A DNA stretch of 51,565 bases from CAYJFD01 sp964369605 (lineage in GTDB: Bacteria; Bacteroidota; Bacteroidia; Bacteroidales; UBA932), in contig CAYJFD010000013.1 of assembly GCA_964369605.1 (NCBI GenBank), positions 1-51,565 on the forward strand, written 5' to 3'. A model generated the notes under the pieces. The model saw only the letters and a program-made list of their open reading frames with translations, was not told the DNA's origin and made no database searches. A program made the translations under genes and the position numbers. The number at the start of each line of letters is the position of its first letter. Positions within the stretch are counted from its first letter, which is position 1. Of this stretch, positions 33,171-42,140 are shown in pieces.

Positions 33171-34139
33171 ATGATAAATATAGGAATAATTGGAATCGGC
33201 GGTGTTGGTGGCTATTTGGCCGCAAAACTTGCTGTGCATTTTGAGGAAAGTGAATCGGTGTCGATTCATTTGTTTGCGAGGGGAGAAGCTGCAAGGGTGA
33301 TGAAGAGGGATGGTATAAAGTTAGTTTCTACAAAGGAGGGAAGAGAGGATGTAGGACGTCCTAGAGCTGTGTATAGTAGTGGTGAGAATGCACCAGTTAT
33401 GGATTATCTTTTTGTTTGTGTAAAGAGTTATTCAGTTGGAAGTATTATAGATGATATTTTAAGGAGTACAAATGAGAATAGTGTTATTATTCCGTTTTTG
33501 AATGGTGTAGATGGTAGGGAGGAGCTGATTTGTAAGTTGCCAAATCGAATGGTTTTAGACGCTTGTGTATATATTATCAGCAAGATACTTTCTCCTGGCG
33601 TGATAGAGATATCTGAAACATCAGATAGAACGAAGTATTTCTTTGGGGGATATGCTGTTGAGGAAAAGAAAAGAGCGATGGAGCTGGAGCAGATATTAAA
33701 ACCAGCGATAGATAATCTTATTTATAGGGATAATATAGACCAGATAGTATGGGGGAAATTTGTTCGAATCTCTACAGCATCAACTCTGCAATCATATCGC
33801 AATGCGACAAATGGAGATATTAAAAGTAACTCTGAGATAAGGAAGGAATTAGAGGGTTTAATAGCTGAGTTTATGTCAGTAGCTGAGGGACTCGGGCATA
33901 TTTTACCAGAGGATACTCTTGAGAGGAATCTAGGGCATGTTAATGCTATCGGTGATTCTATGACTACTTCTATGCAACGTGATTTTCAAGAGCATAAATC
34001 CACAGAATTAGAGACTATTACTGGTTATATAGTAAGGGCAGGAGAGCAACTAGGAATACCTACCCCACTGTATAAAATGATGTATGATAATCTATTATTA
34101 AGATCATCATCCCCACCCACCACCGAAGATCAACTTTAG
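33171..34139 (+). CDS. panE: 2-dehydropantoate 2-reductase (ketopantoate reductase)
   Basis: 322 residues from the ATG at 33171; the upstream in-frame start adds 13 residues before the dinucleotide motif, which is less likely. IGIIGIGGVGGYLAAKL is the NADPH-binding motif. CVKSYSV supplies an active-site Lys, PFLNG a substrate-side Asn, VWGKF the catalytic Lys, and STELETITGYIV the conserved Glu. It reduces ketopantoate to pantoate for coenzyme A synthesis. A related secondary-alcohol dehydrogenase function is possible, since ketopantoate reductase paralogues exist. Confidence 0.8.
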   Translation: MINIGIIGIGGVGGYLAAKLAVHFEESESVSIHLFARGEAARVMKRDGIKLVSTKEGREDVGRPRAVYSSGENAPVMDYLFVCVKSYSVGSIIDDILRSTNENSVIIPFLNGVDGREELICKLPNRMVLDACVYIISKILSPGVIEISETSDRTKYFFGGYAVEEKKRAMELEQILKPAIDNLIYRDNIDQIVWGKFVRISTASTLQSYRNATNGDIKSNSEIRKELEGLIAEFMSVAEGLGHILPEDTLERNLGHVNAIGDSMTTSMQRDFQEHKSTELETITGYIVRAGEQLGIPTPLYKMMYDNLLLRSSSPPTTEDQL

Positions 34140-34156
34140 GCTGACGCCGTAGAATA

Positions 34157-34963
34157 TTATTTCTTAGCGTATAGTTTGTAGGCTCTTTCGAGTTTTACAT
34201 CGTATTTGTTTTCTGCGTACCTAGGCCCATTATAACGTCTAGCAAATTCTGCCCAATTAAGTTCACGAAGAGGCTTGTCGAGTTTATTTGTTAGTATGAA
34301 CTTAGTAAAGAGTGTGAGTTGAGCGCCTTCGCTCTCTTGCATAATTTTTACAAACTGCTCAACACTGTTACATCCACAGCTTGAATAGTTGAAGCCCATT
34401 ATTTGGAATGCTCCCCAGCTAGCTGAAGAAAGTGCAGCTAAGTGGTTTATTTGGATAGCTTTATTTAGGCGGTCATATTCTTTCATACCTCCTAGGTAGT
34501 GAGCTTTTGTCCATTTCCTATATAGTATATCCTCATTTCCAACGGAGTATTGTTCAGGGTCGATGCCTACTTTCTTTAATTGGACCCAAAAGATATGTCC
34601 TTCAAATAGTATGGAAGGCATACCATCTTTGAAGAATCCTTTTCTTCCTCCAGTCTCAACTTCTTGTACTGCCTTGATAGCTGCTACTTCAACATTAAGA
34701 GTCTTGGCTGCTCGGATGAAATCTTCTTCTGTTAGTCTGTTAGGGCGTAGTTCGATGGCATCGTTATCTAATAAGCATCCCCAAGTGCCTTTTCCAACTA
34801 TTCCGTCGGGTGACAGGTCCATACTTTTTTGAAAATCCATTACGGCATTTTCAGTATTCTTACCGAAAATACCGTCTGCGATTAGTTTGTAGTTAAGACT
34901 GATGAGGATTTCTTGCAGTTTTTTGACTTCGTCTCCAGAGTCGTTTCGTCTGATTATCTTCAT
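34157..34963 (-). CDS. N-acetylmuramidase with peptidoglycan-binding domain
   Basis: 268 residues: residues 5-65 form the PG-binding domain (GDEVKKLQEILISLNYKL, DGIFGKNTENAVMDFQKS), and the remainder is an N-acetylmuramidase family (PF11860) domain with the catalytic Glu in VQEVETGG and FEGHIFW, AALSSASWGAFQIMG, WAEFARRYNG. This combination is found in phage endolysins as well as in cellular hydrolases. There is no signal peptide, and no phage gene nearby; release could need a holin or lysis. It is convergent with panE. Confidence 0.82.
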   Translation of the reverse strand: MKIIRRNDSGDEVKKLQEILISLNYKLIADGIFGKNTENAVMDFQKSMDLSPDGIVGKGTWGCLLDNDAIELRPNRLTEEDFIRAAKTLNVEVAAIKAVQEVETGGRKGFFKDGMPSILFEGHIFWVQLKKVGIDPEQYSVGNEDILYRKWTKAHYLGGMKEYDRLNKAIQINHLAALSSASWGAFQIMGFNYSSCGCNSVEQFVKIMQESEGAQLTLFTKFILTNKLDKPLRELNWAEFARRYNGPRYAENKYDVKLERAYKLYAKK

Positions 34964-34993
34964 AATTATTTAATTTAAGTTTGTTTAGTAGCT

Positions 34994-35025
34994 CAAATAT
35001 AGTGAATTAGAAAATAATAGGCAAA
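34994..35025 (-). promoter_or_regulatory. promoter for N-acetylmuramidase
   Basis: Minus strand TTTG, 20 bases, TATATTTG. Both elements are exact; leader about 27 bases. Confidence 0.65.
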
Positions 35026-35062
35026 TTTTTCGTGGTGCAAATTAGGCCCTATTTCAAGAGCC

Positions 35063-36481
35063 TTAACTTAGTTCATATAGGCGAATAGAATTGTCTATGT
35101 TCTTTTCCTTGGCTTCATTGCCGTAGCGGTCTACGTCATTGATGTTTTTCTTACCTCTATTTAAGCATAGTGGTCCGTTTATACATCCTGACTCGCAGGC
35201 CATACCTTCAAAGAAGTTGTAGCTAGAATTTTTCATTTTTAGTTTCATTAATTCTGCTTTGCATTCTAATAGACCGCTCATTGATACGGGGTTTACTTCT
35301 ATGCCATTCTTCTGGGCTAAGTACTGCACTCCTTGCACTATACCTCCAGCTTTAGCGAATATCCTTCCGTAGTAGGAGGCGTTATTTAGAGGGGTACCCT
35401 CTAGGTTCATTACATCTACATCAAGAGCATCTATAAAGGCTTGAAGTTCTTCAAAGGATATAACGCAGTCTATTGCACCACCACATTTCTCGAGCTGAAA
35501 TTCACCTTTTTTGGCTACGCAAGGACCAATAAAGATAACTTTTGCATTAGGGTCACTGTTCTTTATTAGTCTTGCAGTTTCGACCATTGGGGAGACTGAA
35601 TGTGAGATGTATTGAGTAAGTGATGGGAAGTTATTCTCGATGTATTTGACAAAGGAAGGGCAGCAAGATGTTGTAAGGAAATCCACTTCTGTTAATTCCT
35701 GAGCTTCTTTGTGTAGCGTAATATCTGCCCCAAGAGCAGCTTCAACTACTTGATGAAAACCTAGTTTGTGAATAGCAGTTACGATCTGTTCTATCTTTAC
35801 ATATTTGAATTGACTAACTATGGCAGGAGCTATAACCGCATATATCTTGAAATTTTTACCATTATTAGATTCTTTTAACATATCGACCACATCTAAGACA
35901 TAGGACTTTTCCATAATAGCTCCGAATGGACACATTTTTACGCAGGCTCCGCATTGAATGCACTTGTCATTATCTATGACAGCTTTCTTGTTAGAGTCAA
36001 CAGATATTGCTTTAGGTACACAGTTAACAGCACAAGGACGTTGGTGCAGAACGATGGCATTATACGGGCAAACTTTAGTGCATTTACCACATTCAATACA
36101 TTTTTCAGTATCGATAACAGCTTTTTTATCAATAATCGTAATAGCATCCTTTGGACACGATTCTTGACAGTAATGAGCAATACATCCACGGCAGGAAGGT
36201 GTTACATAAAGTCCTCCAGCAGGACATTCATCACAGGCTATGTCAAGAACTTCAACTATGTTTGGATTACTTTTATTACCTCCCATAGCTATCTTGATGC
36301 GTTCGAGGGTGATAGCACGTTCTTTATATATACAGCAACGTATTTCTGATTTTGGACCTGGAGATATTATCTTAGGAAGTCTAACATATATATCTTGTAA
36401 GTCACCTTGGTAGGCTGACTTGATAACTTCTTTGAGTACTCTGTACTTGAGAAGTTGTACTGAAGTGTCAAAAAATCTCAT
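35063..36481 (-). CDS. [FeFe]-hydrogenase homologue with intact active-site loop (group B-like)
   Basis: 472 residues. The N-terminal half has several Cys clusters (CDECPAGG; CRGC; two ferredoxin sets CIECGKCTKVCP and CIQCGACVKMCP), enough for three or four [4Fe-4S] centres. The H-cluster domain has FLTTSCCPSFV (C273 the proton-relay Cys, C274 ligand), FIGPCVAKKGEF (C321) and EGMACESGCINGP (C429, C433). The Met-Pro-Cys motif of classical HydA is replaced by GPC, as in non-prototypical groups. It likely catalyses H2 evolution or uptake with ferredoxin. It is the last gene of the operon with HydS-like and SpoIIE-like genes. Maturation genes hydEFG are not in the window. Confidence 0.8.
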   Translation of the reverse strand: MRFFDTSVQLLKYRVLKEVIKSAYQGDLQDIYVRLPKIISPGPKSEIRCCIYKERAITLERIKIAMGGNKSNPNIVEVLDIACDECPAGGLYVTPSCRGCIAHYCQESCPKDAITIIDKKAVIDTEKCIECGKCTKVCPYNAIVLHQRPCAVNCVPKAISVDSNKKAVIDNDKCIQCGACVKMCPFGAIMEKSYVLDVVDMLKESNNGKNFKIYAVIAPAIVSQFKYVKIEQIVTAIHKLGFHQVVEAALGADITLHKEAQELTEVDFLTTSCCPSFVKYIENNFPSLTQYISHSVSPMVETARLIKNSDPNAKVIFIGPCVAKKGEFQLEKCGGAIDCVISFEELQAFIDALDVDVMNLEGTPLNNASYYGRIFAKAGGIVQGVQYLAQKNGIEVNPVSMSGLLECKAELMKLKMKNSSYNFFEGMACESGCINGPLCLNRGKKNINDVDRYGNEAKEKNIDNSIRLYELS

Positions 36482-36518
36482 TTAATAATTGTTAATTGGT
36501 CTGAATTTAGAATAAAAG

Positions 36519-37682
36519 TTAATTATATCTTACACTTACAATTTTTCCAGCTTTTGTAAGATTTTGAGATATAGTTTCTATAAGTTTTAGCTTCATGGTC
36601 ACATTTATAGGCATACCCAGATGTGCTTGGTTGACAGCTTGGCCAACAAAGAAATTTATGTGTGTAGCCTTTTCAAGAAGCATATCAGCTAGTAGAGATG
36701 CCCCATCCTTCTTGTTAAAAACTTTGGGCGTAAGGTCGCTAGGTGAAATGTATTTCTCTAGCATCTCTACTAATCTACGAAGGGTAATTACCCCCTCAGT
36801 AACAAGATCTACCCCATCAATAAATCCGATAGGAGGAATAGTAGGGTCTGGGAAATCTAGAACGGTTCTAATATTTTTTCCTAAATATTTAGAAACTATC
36901 TGTGAGCTAGTTCCTCCACATACTACTTTGTGAAAATCTCCATACATAAACTCGGCTACTATTTCATTATCTTTTTCTTTATCGACAGGGGGGCCTACCA
37001 TAATGTTGACCTCCAGTGTCCTGCGTACTTTTATTGCAGCGACTGAAGTGTCATCACCCGGTGCGTTCATGTATAAATCATTGCTAGCAGATGCGAGAAG
37101 AGTAGCTGAGGCCCTAGCGGACATACTATCTTTAACAGTACGTTCTAGGTATTCAATTATATTTTTACGCTGCCATCCAAAATTGAGAATCTTTCCGATC
37201 CCTGCATGAGGAACGCCATCCGACATAACAAATAGAATGTCTCCTTCCACTAGCTCTAGTTTAGTTTCGTAAATTACCCTATCACAGATAGTTAGTTCTT
37301 TAGGAAATAGCTCTTTGCGGCGACCATTGTTGAGGCAGATAGCTTGCGGGTTGCCAAATTCAAAAAGATAGCCAGAGTTCGATTCGTTAGAGATGTGTAT
37401 GACTGAGAATGTAGAATATGATATACCTCTTTGTTTGCAAGTCGGCAAGGTTTGTATAACAGTCTCTAAGCATTCTTCGATGGGAATGTTATTAGAGATC
37501 ATAGTACAAAGAATCCTTGAGGTGATGGTAGATAAAATATTTGCCTTGACGCCTGAACCTAGGCCGTCGGCTAGTACTACGGTAGTGTACTCCTGGCCAG
37601 CACTTATCGCAACATTATCTCCACATAGCTCTTCCCCTTCTTTGTTGATCGTAGTGTAGCCGTACTCCAGAATATTTTTCAT
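36519..37682 (-). CDS. SpoIIE-type PP2C protein phosphatase
   Basis: 387 residues. The PP2C/SpoIIE catalytic residues are visible: EELCGDN, VVLADGLGSG, ILFVMSDGVPHAGIG and PGDDTSVAAI supply the metal-binding Asp set. A second region (residues about 230-387, IMVGPPVDKEKDN, CGGTSSQIV) is not assigned. It is located between two hydrogenase homologues, 10 bases after the sensor gene. The expected role is to relay hydrogen or redox state by dephosphorylating a partner; the kinase or anti-factor is not in the window. Confidence 0.8.
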   Translation of the reverse strand: MKNILEYGYTTINKEGEELCGDNVAISAGQEYTTVVLADGLGSGVKANILSTITSRILCTMISNNIPIEECLETVIQTLPTCKQRGISYSTFSVIHISNESNSGYLFEFGNPQAICLNNGRRKELFPKELTICDRVIYETKLELVEGDILFVMSDGVPHAGIGKILNFGWQRKNIIEYLERTVKDSMSARASATLLASASNDLYMNAPGDDTSVAAIKVRRTLEVNIMVGPPVDKEKDNEIVAEFMYGDFHKVVCGGTSSQIVSKYLGKNIRTVLDFPDPTIPPIGFIDGVDLVTEGVITLRRLVEMLEKYISPSDLTPKVFNKKDGASLLADMLLEKATHINFFVGQAVNQAHLGMPINVTMKLKLIETISQNLTKAGKIVSVRYN

Positions 37683-37692
37683 TTTGTTTGTA

Positions 37693-39396
37693 CTATTCTT
37701 GTTGTAGTGTTTTTTTAAGTTTCAGCAGTGCGACTTTAGTTTCAGCCGTGGTTTCACCTAATAACGAGGCTATCTCCTGCGCAACTCTCATCTGTTTTTT
37801 TATCACCTCGTCAGTAGTCGCTAGAGTTTCGAGCTTTACTGCCAATAGTTGATTCTTCGTATTTTCTACTTTGGTAATATCTTTCATTATACCAAATAGT
37901 ACATTCGAATTTTGTATTAGACTCACGGTGATGGAGGCAGTGGAATCTGTTTTAGGTATATACTTTTTATCCGAAATCACGGTCGACTCACTTTCGATAG
38001 CCTCCATGAATTCTGATGCATCAAATATATCACTAGCGTATTTGCCTTTATAGTTTTGCTGTGGTAGACCTAATAACTTCATCGCTTTAATATTCATGTC
38101 GATAATTTTTAGATCTTTATCAACAGTCACTATGCCGCTAGGGTTATTATGTATTATTTCGTATGACATGCTTTCAGCCTTCTTACGCATAAATGGAAGA
38201 CAGACATCTATTTCAGTTATTCCGTAGAATAGAGCTTCTGCTTTTTCCCGACAAGTGTCATAACCACAGGTTCCACAATTAAGTTCATCTTCGATACTGT
38301 TTTTTCCGATGTCACTTAATATCTTATTAACCTCCTCCTCTGATGGTGGAGTAACCTTCTTCTCTAAAGAAGGATAGTAGTTTACGATATCTAATCCCTC
38401 AATAGGGTTGTTGTCCTCTTCTGGAGGGAGATTGCATAGGTCTTTCTCTGCATATTTTCTAATAATGGTATTAGCTTTATAAGAGCCTCCTTCGATATCT
38501 AGTGAGCAAGGTCCATTTACACAGCTATATTCGCATATATTCATTTCTAGAAAAACATTCGAAAGAGATTCTATGTTATCAAGAACATTTACGCATCTCT
38601 CATAGCCGTCGACACATATATGCTCGTATCCACTCATTGGAACATTAAAAGATTTAACTATGCCCCTTGTTATAGGGTATAATTTTGCTCTGTTTGCTTT
38701 AGTATCGTGATTAATAGCTTTTTCAGGTACTTCTATTTCCTCAAAGTCTATACCTTTTGATATTAGCAGTTCGTTCAAGTCTTCAAATGTAAGGACTAGA
38801 TCAACGTGTTTGCTTTCTTCACCTTCTCTTTTTTTAGCTATACAAGGGCCAATAAACACTACCTTGGAATGGGGTATGTCTTTTTTTATCATCTTTGCGT
38901 GTGCCACCATGGGTGAATCAACGGGAGCTAGATATTTTAGAGCTTTTGGATAGTAAATTTGAATGAGTTTGCAAAGAGCGGGGCAAGCAGAAGTGATTAG
39001 ATTGTTGTAATTGTTACTTTTCATTAGAGATGCGTATTCTCTTGTAACAGCATTAGCTCCGATGGAAGTTTCATAGGCATCTGCAAAACCTAATAATTTT
39101 AGAGCTGCTTTCATTTTCTCGAAATCAAAGATAGAGAAGCTTGAAGCGAAAGCAGGGGCAATAGACGCGATTACTGGTGTCTCTTGGCTAAGTAATTCTA
39201 GTAGTCTATCGGTGTCATTCCTGACAACTTTGGCATTTTGTGGGCATGTTAAAGCACATTTTCCACATAGAATACATTTTTCAGGAATAATTCTCGCTTG
39301 GTGACCTTTCATGCTGATAGCTTTTACTAGGCATTCACGTAAACATTTGTAGCAATCTTTACAGCGAGATCTTTTTAGTTCTAGGAACTCTGTCAT
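37693..39396 (-). CDS. hydS: sensory [FeFe]-hydrogenase homologue with PAS domain (HydS-like, group C)
   Basis: 567 residues: two N-terminal 4Fe-4S sites (CKDCYKCLREC; CILCGKCALTCP), the hydrogenase domain with TSACP (A137 replaces the proton-relay Cys; C138 is kept), FIGPCIAKK (C185) and NICEYSCVNGP (C288, C292), then an Fe-S domain (CGTCGYDTCREKA, about 373-385), a PAS domain (about 400-500) and a C-terminal helix. This is the architecture described for group C/HydS proteins, which are thought to sense H2 with low catalytic turnover. The Cys to Ala change in the relay supports sensing. Its start overlaps the ferredoxin gene by 4 bases. Confidence 0.82.
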   Translation of the reverse strand: MTEFLELKRSRCKDCYKCLRECLVKAISMKGHQARIIPEKCILCGKCALTCPQNAKVVRNDTDRLLELLSQETPVIASIAPAFASSFSIFDFEKMKAALKLLGFADAYETSIGANAVTREYASLMKSNNYNNLITSACPALCKLIQIYYPKALKYLAPVDSPMVAHAKMIKKDIPHSKVVFIGPCIAKKREGEESKHVDLVLTFEDLNELLISKGIDFEEIEVPEKAINHDTKANRAKLYPITRGIVKSFNVPMSGYEHICVDGYERCVNVLDNIESLSNVFLEMNICEYSCVNGPCSLDIEGGSYKANTIIRKYAEKDLCNLPPEEDNNPIEGLDIVNYYPSLEKKVTPPSEEEVNKILSDIGKNSIEDELNCGTCGYDTCREKAEALFYGITEIDVCLPFMRKKAESMSYEIIHNNPSGIVTVDKDLKIIDMNIKAMKLLGLPQQNYKGKYASDIFDASEFMEAIESESTVISDKKYIPKTDSTASITVSLIQNSNVLFGIMKDITKVENTKNQLLAVKLETLATTDEVIKKQMRVAQEIASLLGETTAETKVALLKLKKTLQQE

Positions 39397-39686
39397 ACTC
39401 TGAGTACTAATGGGAGCAGGTTATTATTAAATATTTCATCAATATTGTCAACAGACAATTTATGCAGCATAATCGAGCCATCTTCTCCAACTTCGAAGTT
39501 AGAGTCGCAGTTACATTCTTCGATTTTAGCTGTAACACCATTTACACAATTAGCGTGGCAGAAGCTTGCTTGAAGATCAATTTTTTGCCCAGCATCATTA
39601 GTAGCTATCAATTCTTTTAATCTCGTTATTACTTCGTACGAATCCTTTAGATGGCACGAACTTCCTACACATACTTTTAGTATCAT
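39393..39686 (-). CDS. thioredoxin-like [2Fe-2S] ferredoxin (NuoE-type)
   Basis: 97 residues from the ATG at 39686, picked because the upstream in-frame ATG precedes the promoter. The ligands are CVGSSC (C-x4-C) and SFCHANC (C-x3-C), as in NuoE/HoxE-type 2Fe-2S ferredoxins. It is the first gene of the hydrogenase operon and overlaps HydS-like translation by 4 bases. Likely passes electrons to or from HydS, or senses redox. Confidence 0.78.
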   Translation of the reverse strand: MILKVCVGSSCHLKDSYEVITRLKELIATNDAGQKIDLQASFCHANCVNGVTAKIEECNCDSNFEVGEDGSIMLHKLSVDNIDEIFNNNLLPLVLRV

Positions 39687-39720
39687 ATTTGATATATAAT
39701 TTGTTATAAAATAATGGGAG

Positions 39721-39751
39721 CAAAGGTATGCGATTAAACGATTTTTCCAAG
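39721..39751 (-). promoter_or_regulatory. promoter of the hydrogen-sensor operon
   Basis: Minus strand CTTG, 19 bases, TACCTTTG. The -7 is exact and -33 retains TTG; the leader to 39686 is about 30 bases. Confidence 0.6.
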
Positions 39752-39949
39752 AGTTTGGCAATAAATCTGACTCCCTATGATGAGAAAAAATAATGGCTTT
39801 TTTTGAAATAGCTTGAACTGGTGAGAGTTATGATATTGCCGAAGGCTCTACATTGCTGTAAAAAAGTTGCATTTTCTTTGGAGACAAAGTTTAAAACTAT
39901 TAAATTTACAATCTCCATTAAATAGTAAAATAAAATTAAATATTTGAAT

Positions 39950-41065
39950 ATGATTAAGAAGGTAATAGTGTGCGTAGTATTCTTGCTCTTGAGTGTCGTA
40001 GGATATTATGCAACAGCAGGTTTAGCAAGCGATCCTGAGCAAGTTTATTTGGCCAAAATGCTTGACGAGGGCAGAGAGGTTTATTTGTTGAAAGGTGAAT
40101 TGGCAGGGGAGTATCCTGTTTCTATGACTTTGGCCTTTGAGAAGGATACTATCGTGGGAAGTTATGTTTTTTCGAACTCAGAGCCTATGAAGCTTAGTGG
40201 CAAAATCGAGGATGATTCATATAGATTTTGGGCCACTGTGGAAAACGAGGGAATAGTAGATACTACTGGAGTATTTGTTTTAGATAAGGCCTTTAATGGT
40301 GTATGGCAAAATACAGATAGGACAGGTAGAAATCTGGGAAATGATATAAAAAGAGTTGACCTTGAACCGGCGAGTGAGAGTTTTCAATCATATAGAGTGC
40401 GTAAATATTTGTATGAATATGATATTCCGTTTCCGGGAAAGCCAGGTAGTTCAACGAGTGTAAATTTTGATATTGAATATCTGGAGTTAATCGGATCTAC
40501 TCAGGCAGTAACGTTTATAAACAGATTAATGCGTGAAGAGTATGTCGAAGCGGCTAAGAATTCAGGCTCTATGTATAATGATGTTCTTAAGCAGATAGCT
40601 GAGTTTGGTGATGGCCCGTTTGGGATAAGTAATATTTCTCATTATAGTGTAGAGTATGCAGATGATAGGTTAGTCTCGATTAATAATTCTGGTTATTCTT
40701 ATGCCGGTGGTGCTCACGGCATTAGTTATTATATAAATCAAGTGTATAGTCTTGAGACTGGAGAAATTATCACCCTTGATGAGATATTTAAGGATGGAGA
40801 AAATCGTAAACTTGTGGCACTCCTTCGAAAGAAGCTTTTAGAGGTGAGAGAGGGTAAATCTTCTTATTTTGAATTTGATCAAATACGCTTGAATGGTAAT
40901 TTTTTGGTAAATGATAGAGGTATAGAGTTTACTTATGGGCATTATGAAATATGTGCTTATGCTATCGGTATGCCAACTGTCTTTTTCTCTTGGGATGAGT
41001 TGAAGTCATTTGTTAGGAAGGATTCCCCAGTGCGCTATCTTCTTAAAGGTCGTTCGAAAAGATAG
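39950..41065 (+). CDS. DUF3298 (RsiV-like) exported protein
   Basis: 371 residues, starting at the first ATG (an upstream TTG is in frame). An N-terminal hydrophobic segment (residues 3-22) anchors or exports it. The first half is not recognised. The C-terminal 200 residues match DUF3298/DUF4163 as in RsiV (SYRVRKYLYEYDIPF; GYSYAGGAHGISYYINQVYS; IITLDEIFKDG; EFTYGHYEICAYAIGMP). RsiV in Bacillus is an anti-sigma factor that binds lysozyme through this fold. A lysozyme inhibitor or envelope role is possible. No sigma factor is adjacent. Confidence 0.7.
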   Translation: MIKKVIVCVVFLLLSVVGYYATAGLASDPEQVYLAKMLDEGREVYLLKGELAGEYPVSMTLAFEKDTIVGSYVFSNSEPMKLSGKIEDDSYRFWATVENEGIVDTTGVFVLDKAFNGVWQNTDRTGRNLGNDIKRVDLEPASESFQSYRVRKYLYEYDIPFPGKPGSSTSVNFDIEYLELIGSTQAVTFINRLMREEYVEAAKNSGSMYNDVLKQIAEFGDGPFGISNISHYSVEYADDRLVSINNSGYSYAGGAHGISYYINQVYSLETGEIITLDEIFKDGENRKLVALLRKKLLEVREGKSSYFEFDQIRLNGNFLVNDRGIEFTYGHYEICAYAIGMPTVFFSWDELKSFVRKDSPVRYLLKGRSKR

Positions 41066-41096
41066 CTAGTTTTTAACCAGAATAAACTTGATAATT

Positions 41097-41558
41097 ATGA
41101 TAAGAAAAGTACAAGAGAGTAATCTAAAGCAGCTCAAAAGGGTTTATCCTAGGCTAGCTAGTGTAATGGAAAGGTGCCCTAATACTCTTGCAGTTGATAC
41201 ATTTGTAGGGATGATGCCCATAGAAATTATTAATGATGCAGTCTCGGAATGTGAAAGAGGTCTCGAACTTCACGATGATTTGATATACCACTTTGCAAAT
41301 ATCGCGGAGATCGCATTTGATGATGACACACTCATCGGAATAGGCTGCTTGGAGCCCGTTACGATAAAGGATAAAGTTTATTATATAATCGGTGATTATA
41401 ACAAATATAGCGATGGAGATAAATTGGCTGTGCTTCCAGACGGCCCTCAGATTTATTATTTGTCGCATGAAAATAATGAGATAGAGCCGCTATGCGACAA
41501 TATCGAAGAACTATTTGAGGTAGAATTTGCTTCTGGACTACAAGAGTGCTCAAGATAG
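41097..41558 (+). CDS. uncharacterised small acidic protein (SUKH-like?)
   Basis: 153 residues from the first ATG (a TTG is 9 bases upstream). Acidic, no signal. VERCPNTLAVDTFVGMMP, an acidic central part, and the C-terminal IEELFEVEFASGL motif weakly recall SMI1/KNR4 (SUKH) immunity proteins. It follows the DUF3298 gene by 31 bases. I do not recognise the function. Confidence 0.5.
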   Translation: MIRKVQESNLKQLKRVYPRLASVMERCPNTLAVDTFVGMMPIEIINDAVSECERGLELHDDLIYHFANIAEIAFDDDTLIGIGCLEPVTIKDKVYYIIGDYNKYSDGDKLAVLPDGPQIYYLSHENNEIEPLCDNIEELFEVEFASGLQECSR

Positions 41559-41594
41559 ACAAATAAACATAACTCACCTTAAAGGGTTTCTGGC

Positions 41595-41903
41595 TTATCT
41601 ATCCCTAGTAAATTTTTCACCCTCGAGGTTCATTACATCACCAATGATGGTGCCGGTGTAGAATGGTGATTCAGCTTTGTAGAAAATATAGATGGTGTGT
41701 CCTTCTAGTGCGTAGGTGTAATTTGTAACCGTTGCTGGGCCAAATTCTTTTGGAACTCTTCTTGAGCAGTTCTTTTCGTCAGAGAATATGAAAAAATCGG
41801 TTCTTTCGTGGTTTGCCCATTGTGTTCCTGCTAGTCCGTCTTCTTGTTTAGAACAAGAGAGTACTGAAACTAAAAATATAAGTGCTAAAATTAACTTCTT
41901 CAT
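41595..41903 (-). CDS. small lipoprotein
   Basis: 102 residues with lipobox LSC (MKKLILALIFLVSVLSC). The mature part (GLAGTQWANHERTDFFIF, ATVTNYTYALEGHTIYIFY, MNLEGEKF) is a short lipocalin-like beta meander seen in many Bacteroides orphan lipoproteins. Function is not known. A -7 (TAACTTTG) lies upstream. Confidence 0.65.
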   Translation of the reverse strand: MKKLILALIFLVSVLSCSKQEDGLAGTQWANHERTDFFIFSDEKNCSRRVPKEFGPATVTNYTYALEGHTIYIFYKAESPFYTGTIIGDVMNLEGEKFTRDR

Positions 41904-41922
41904 GATCTTTGCTTTTATGCTG

Positions 41923-41930
41923 CAAAGTTA
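41923..41930 (-). promoter_or_regulatory. -7 element for small lipoprotein
   Basis: Minus strand TAACTTTG, exact TAnnTTTG, about 20 bases before the ATG; no good -33. Confidence 0.4.
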
Positions 41931-41992
41931 ATTAAAAACTCTTATTATTCCAGCAGATATGTCGGCTGCTCTTATAGTATTAAAGAATTATG

Positions 41993-42000
41993 TATATTTG
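41993..42000 (+). promoter_or_regulatory. -7 element of a possible mini-transcript
   Basis: TATATTTG, exact TAnnTTTG, 24 bases ahead of a 22-codon hydrophobic frame; -33 not convincing. Confidence 0.35.
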
Positions 42001-42024
42001 TGATGAATTTAATATACTTGAAAA

Positions 42025-42093
42025 ATGCCTACTATATATAGATATCTAATAATATTTCTCACTTTTATATGTGCGATAAATCTCTTGCTTTGA
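42025..42093 (+). CDS. possible 22-residue hydrophobic peptide
   Basis: ATG to TGA gives MPTIYRYLIIFLTFICAINL plus LL, one basic residue and a membrane-length hydrophobic stretch. It lies between a -7 element and a 10-base stem terminator on the plus strand, a small self-contained unit. It may be a toxin-like membrane peptide or just the product of a short RNA; chance is possible given the AT-rich sequence. Confidence 0.25.
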   Translation: MPTIYRYLIIFLTFICAINLLL

Positions 42094-42140
42094 GAGGTGC
42101 ATCTTTGCAGATATGGTAGTAGTTGTAACTCATAAACACA

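Noticed and set aside
34157..34963. Prophage remnant marked by the endolysin-like muramidase.
   Set aside because: No other phage gene, integrase or attachment-site repeat is visible nearby.
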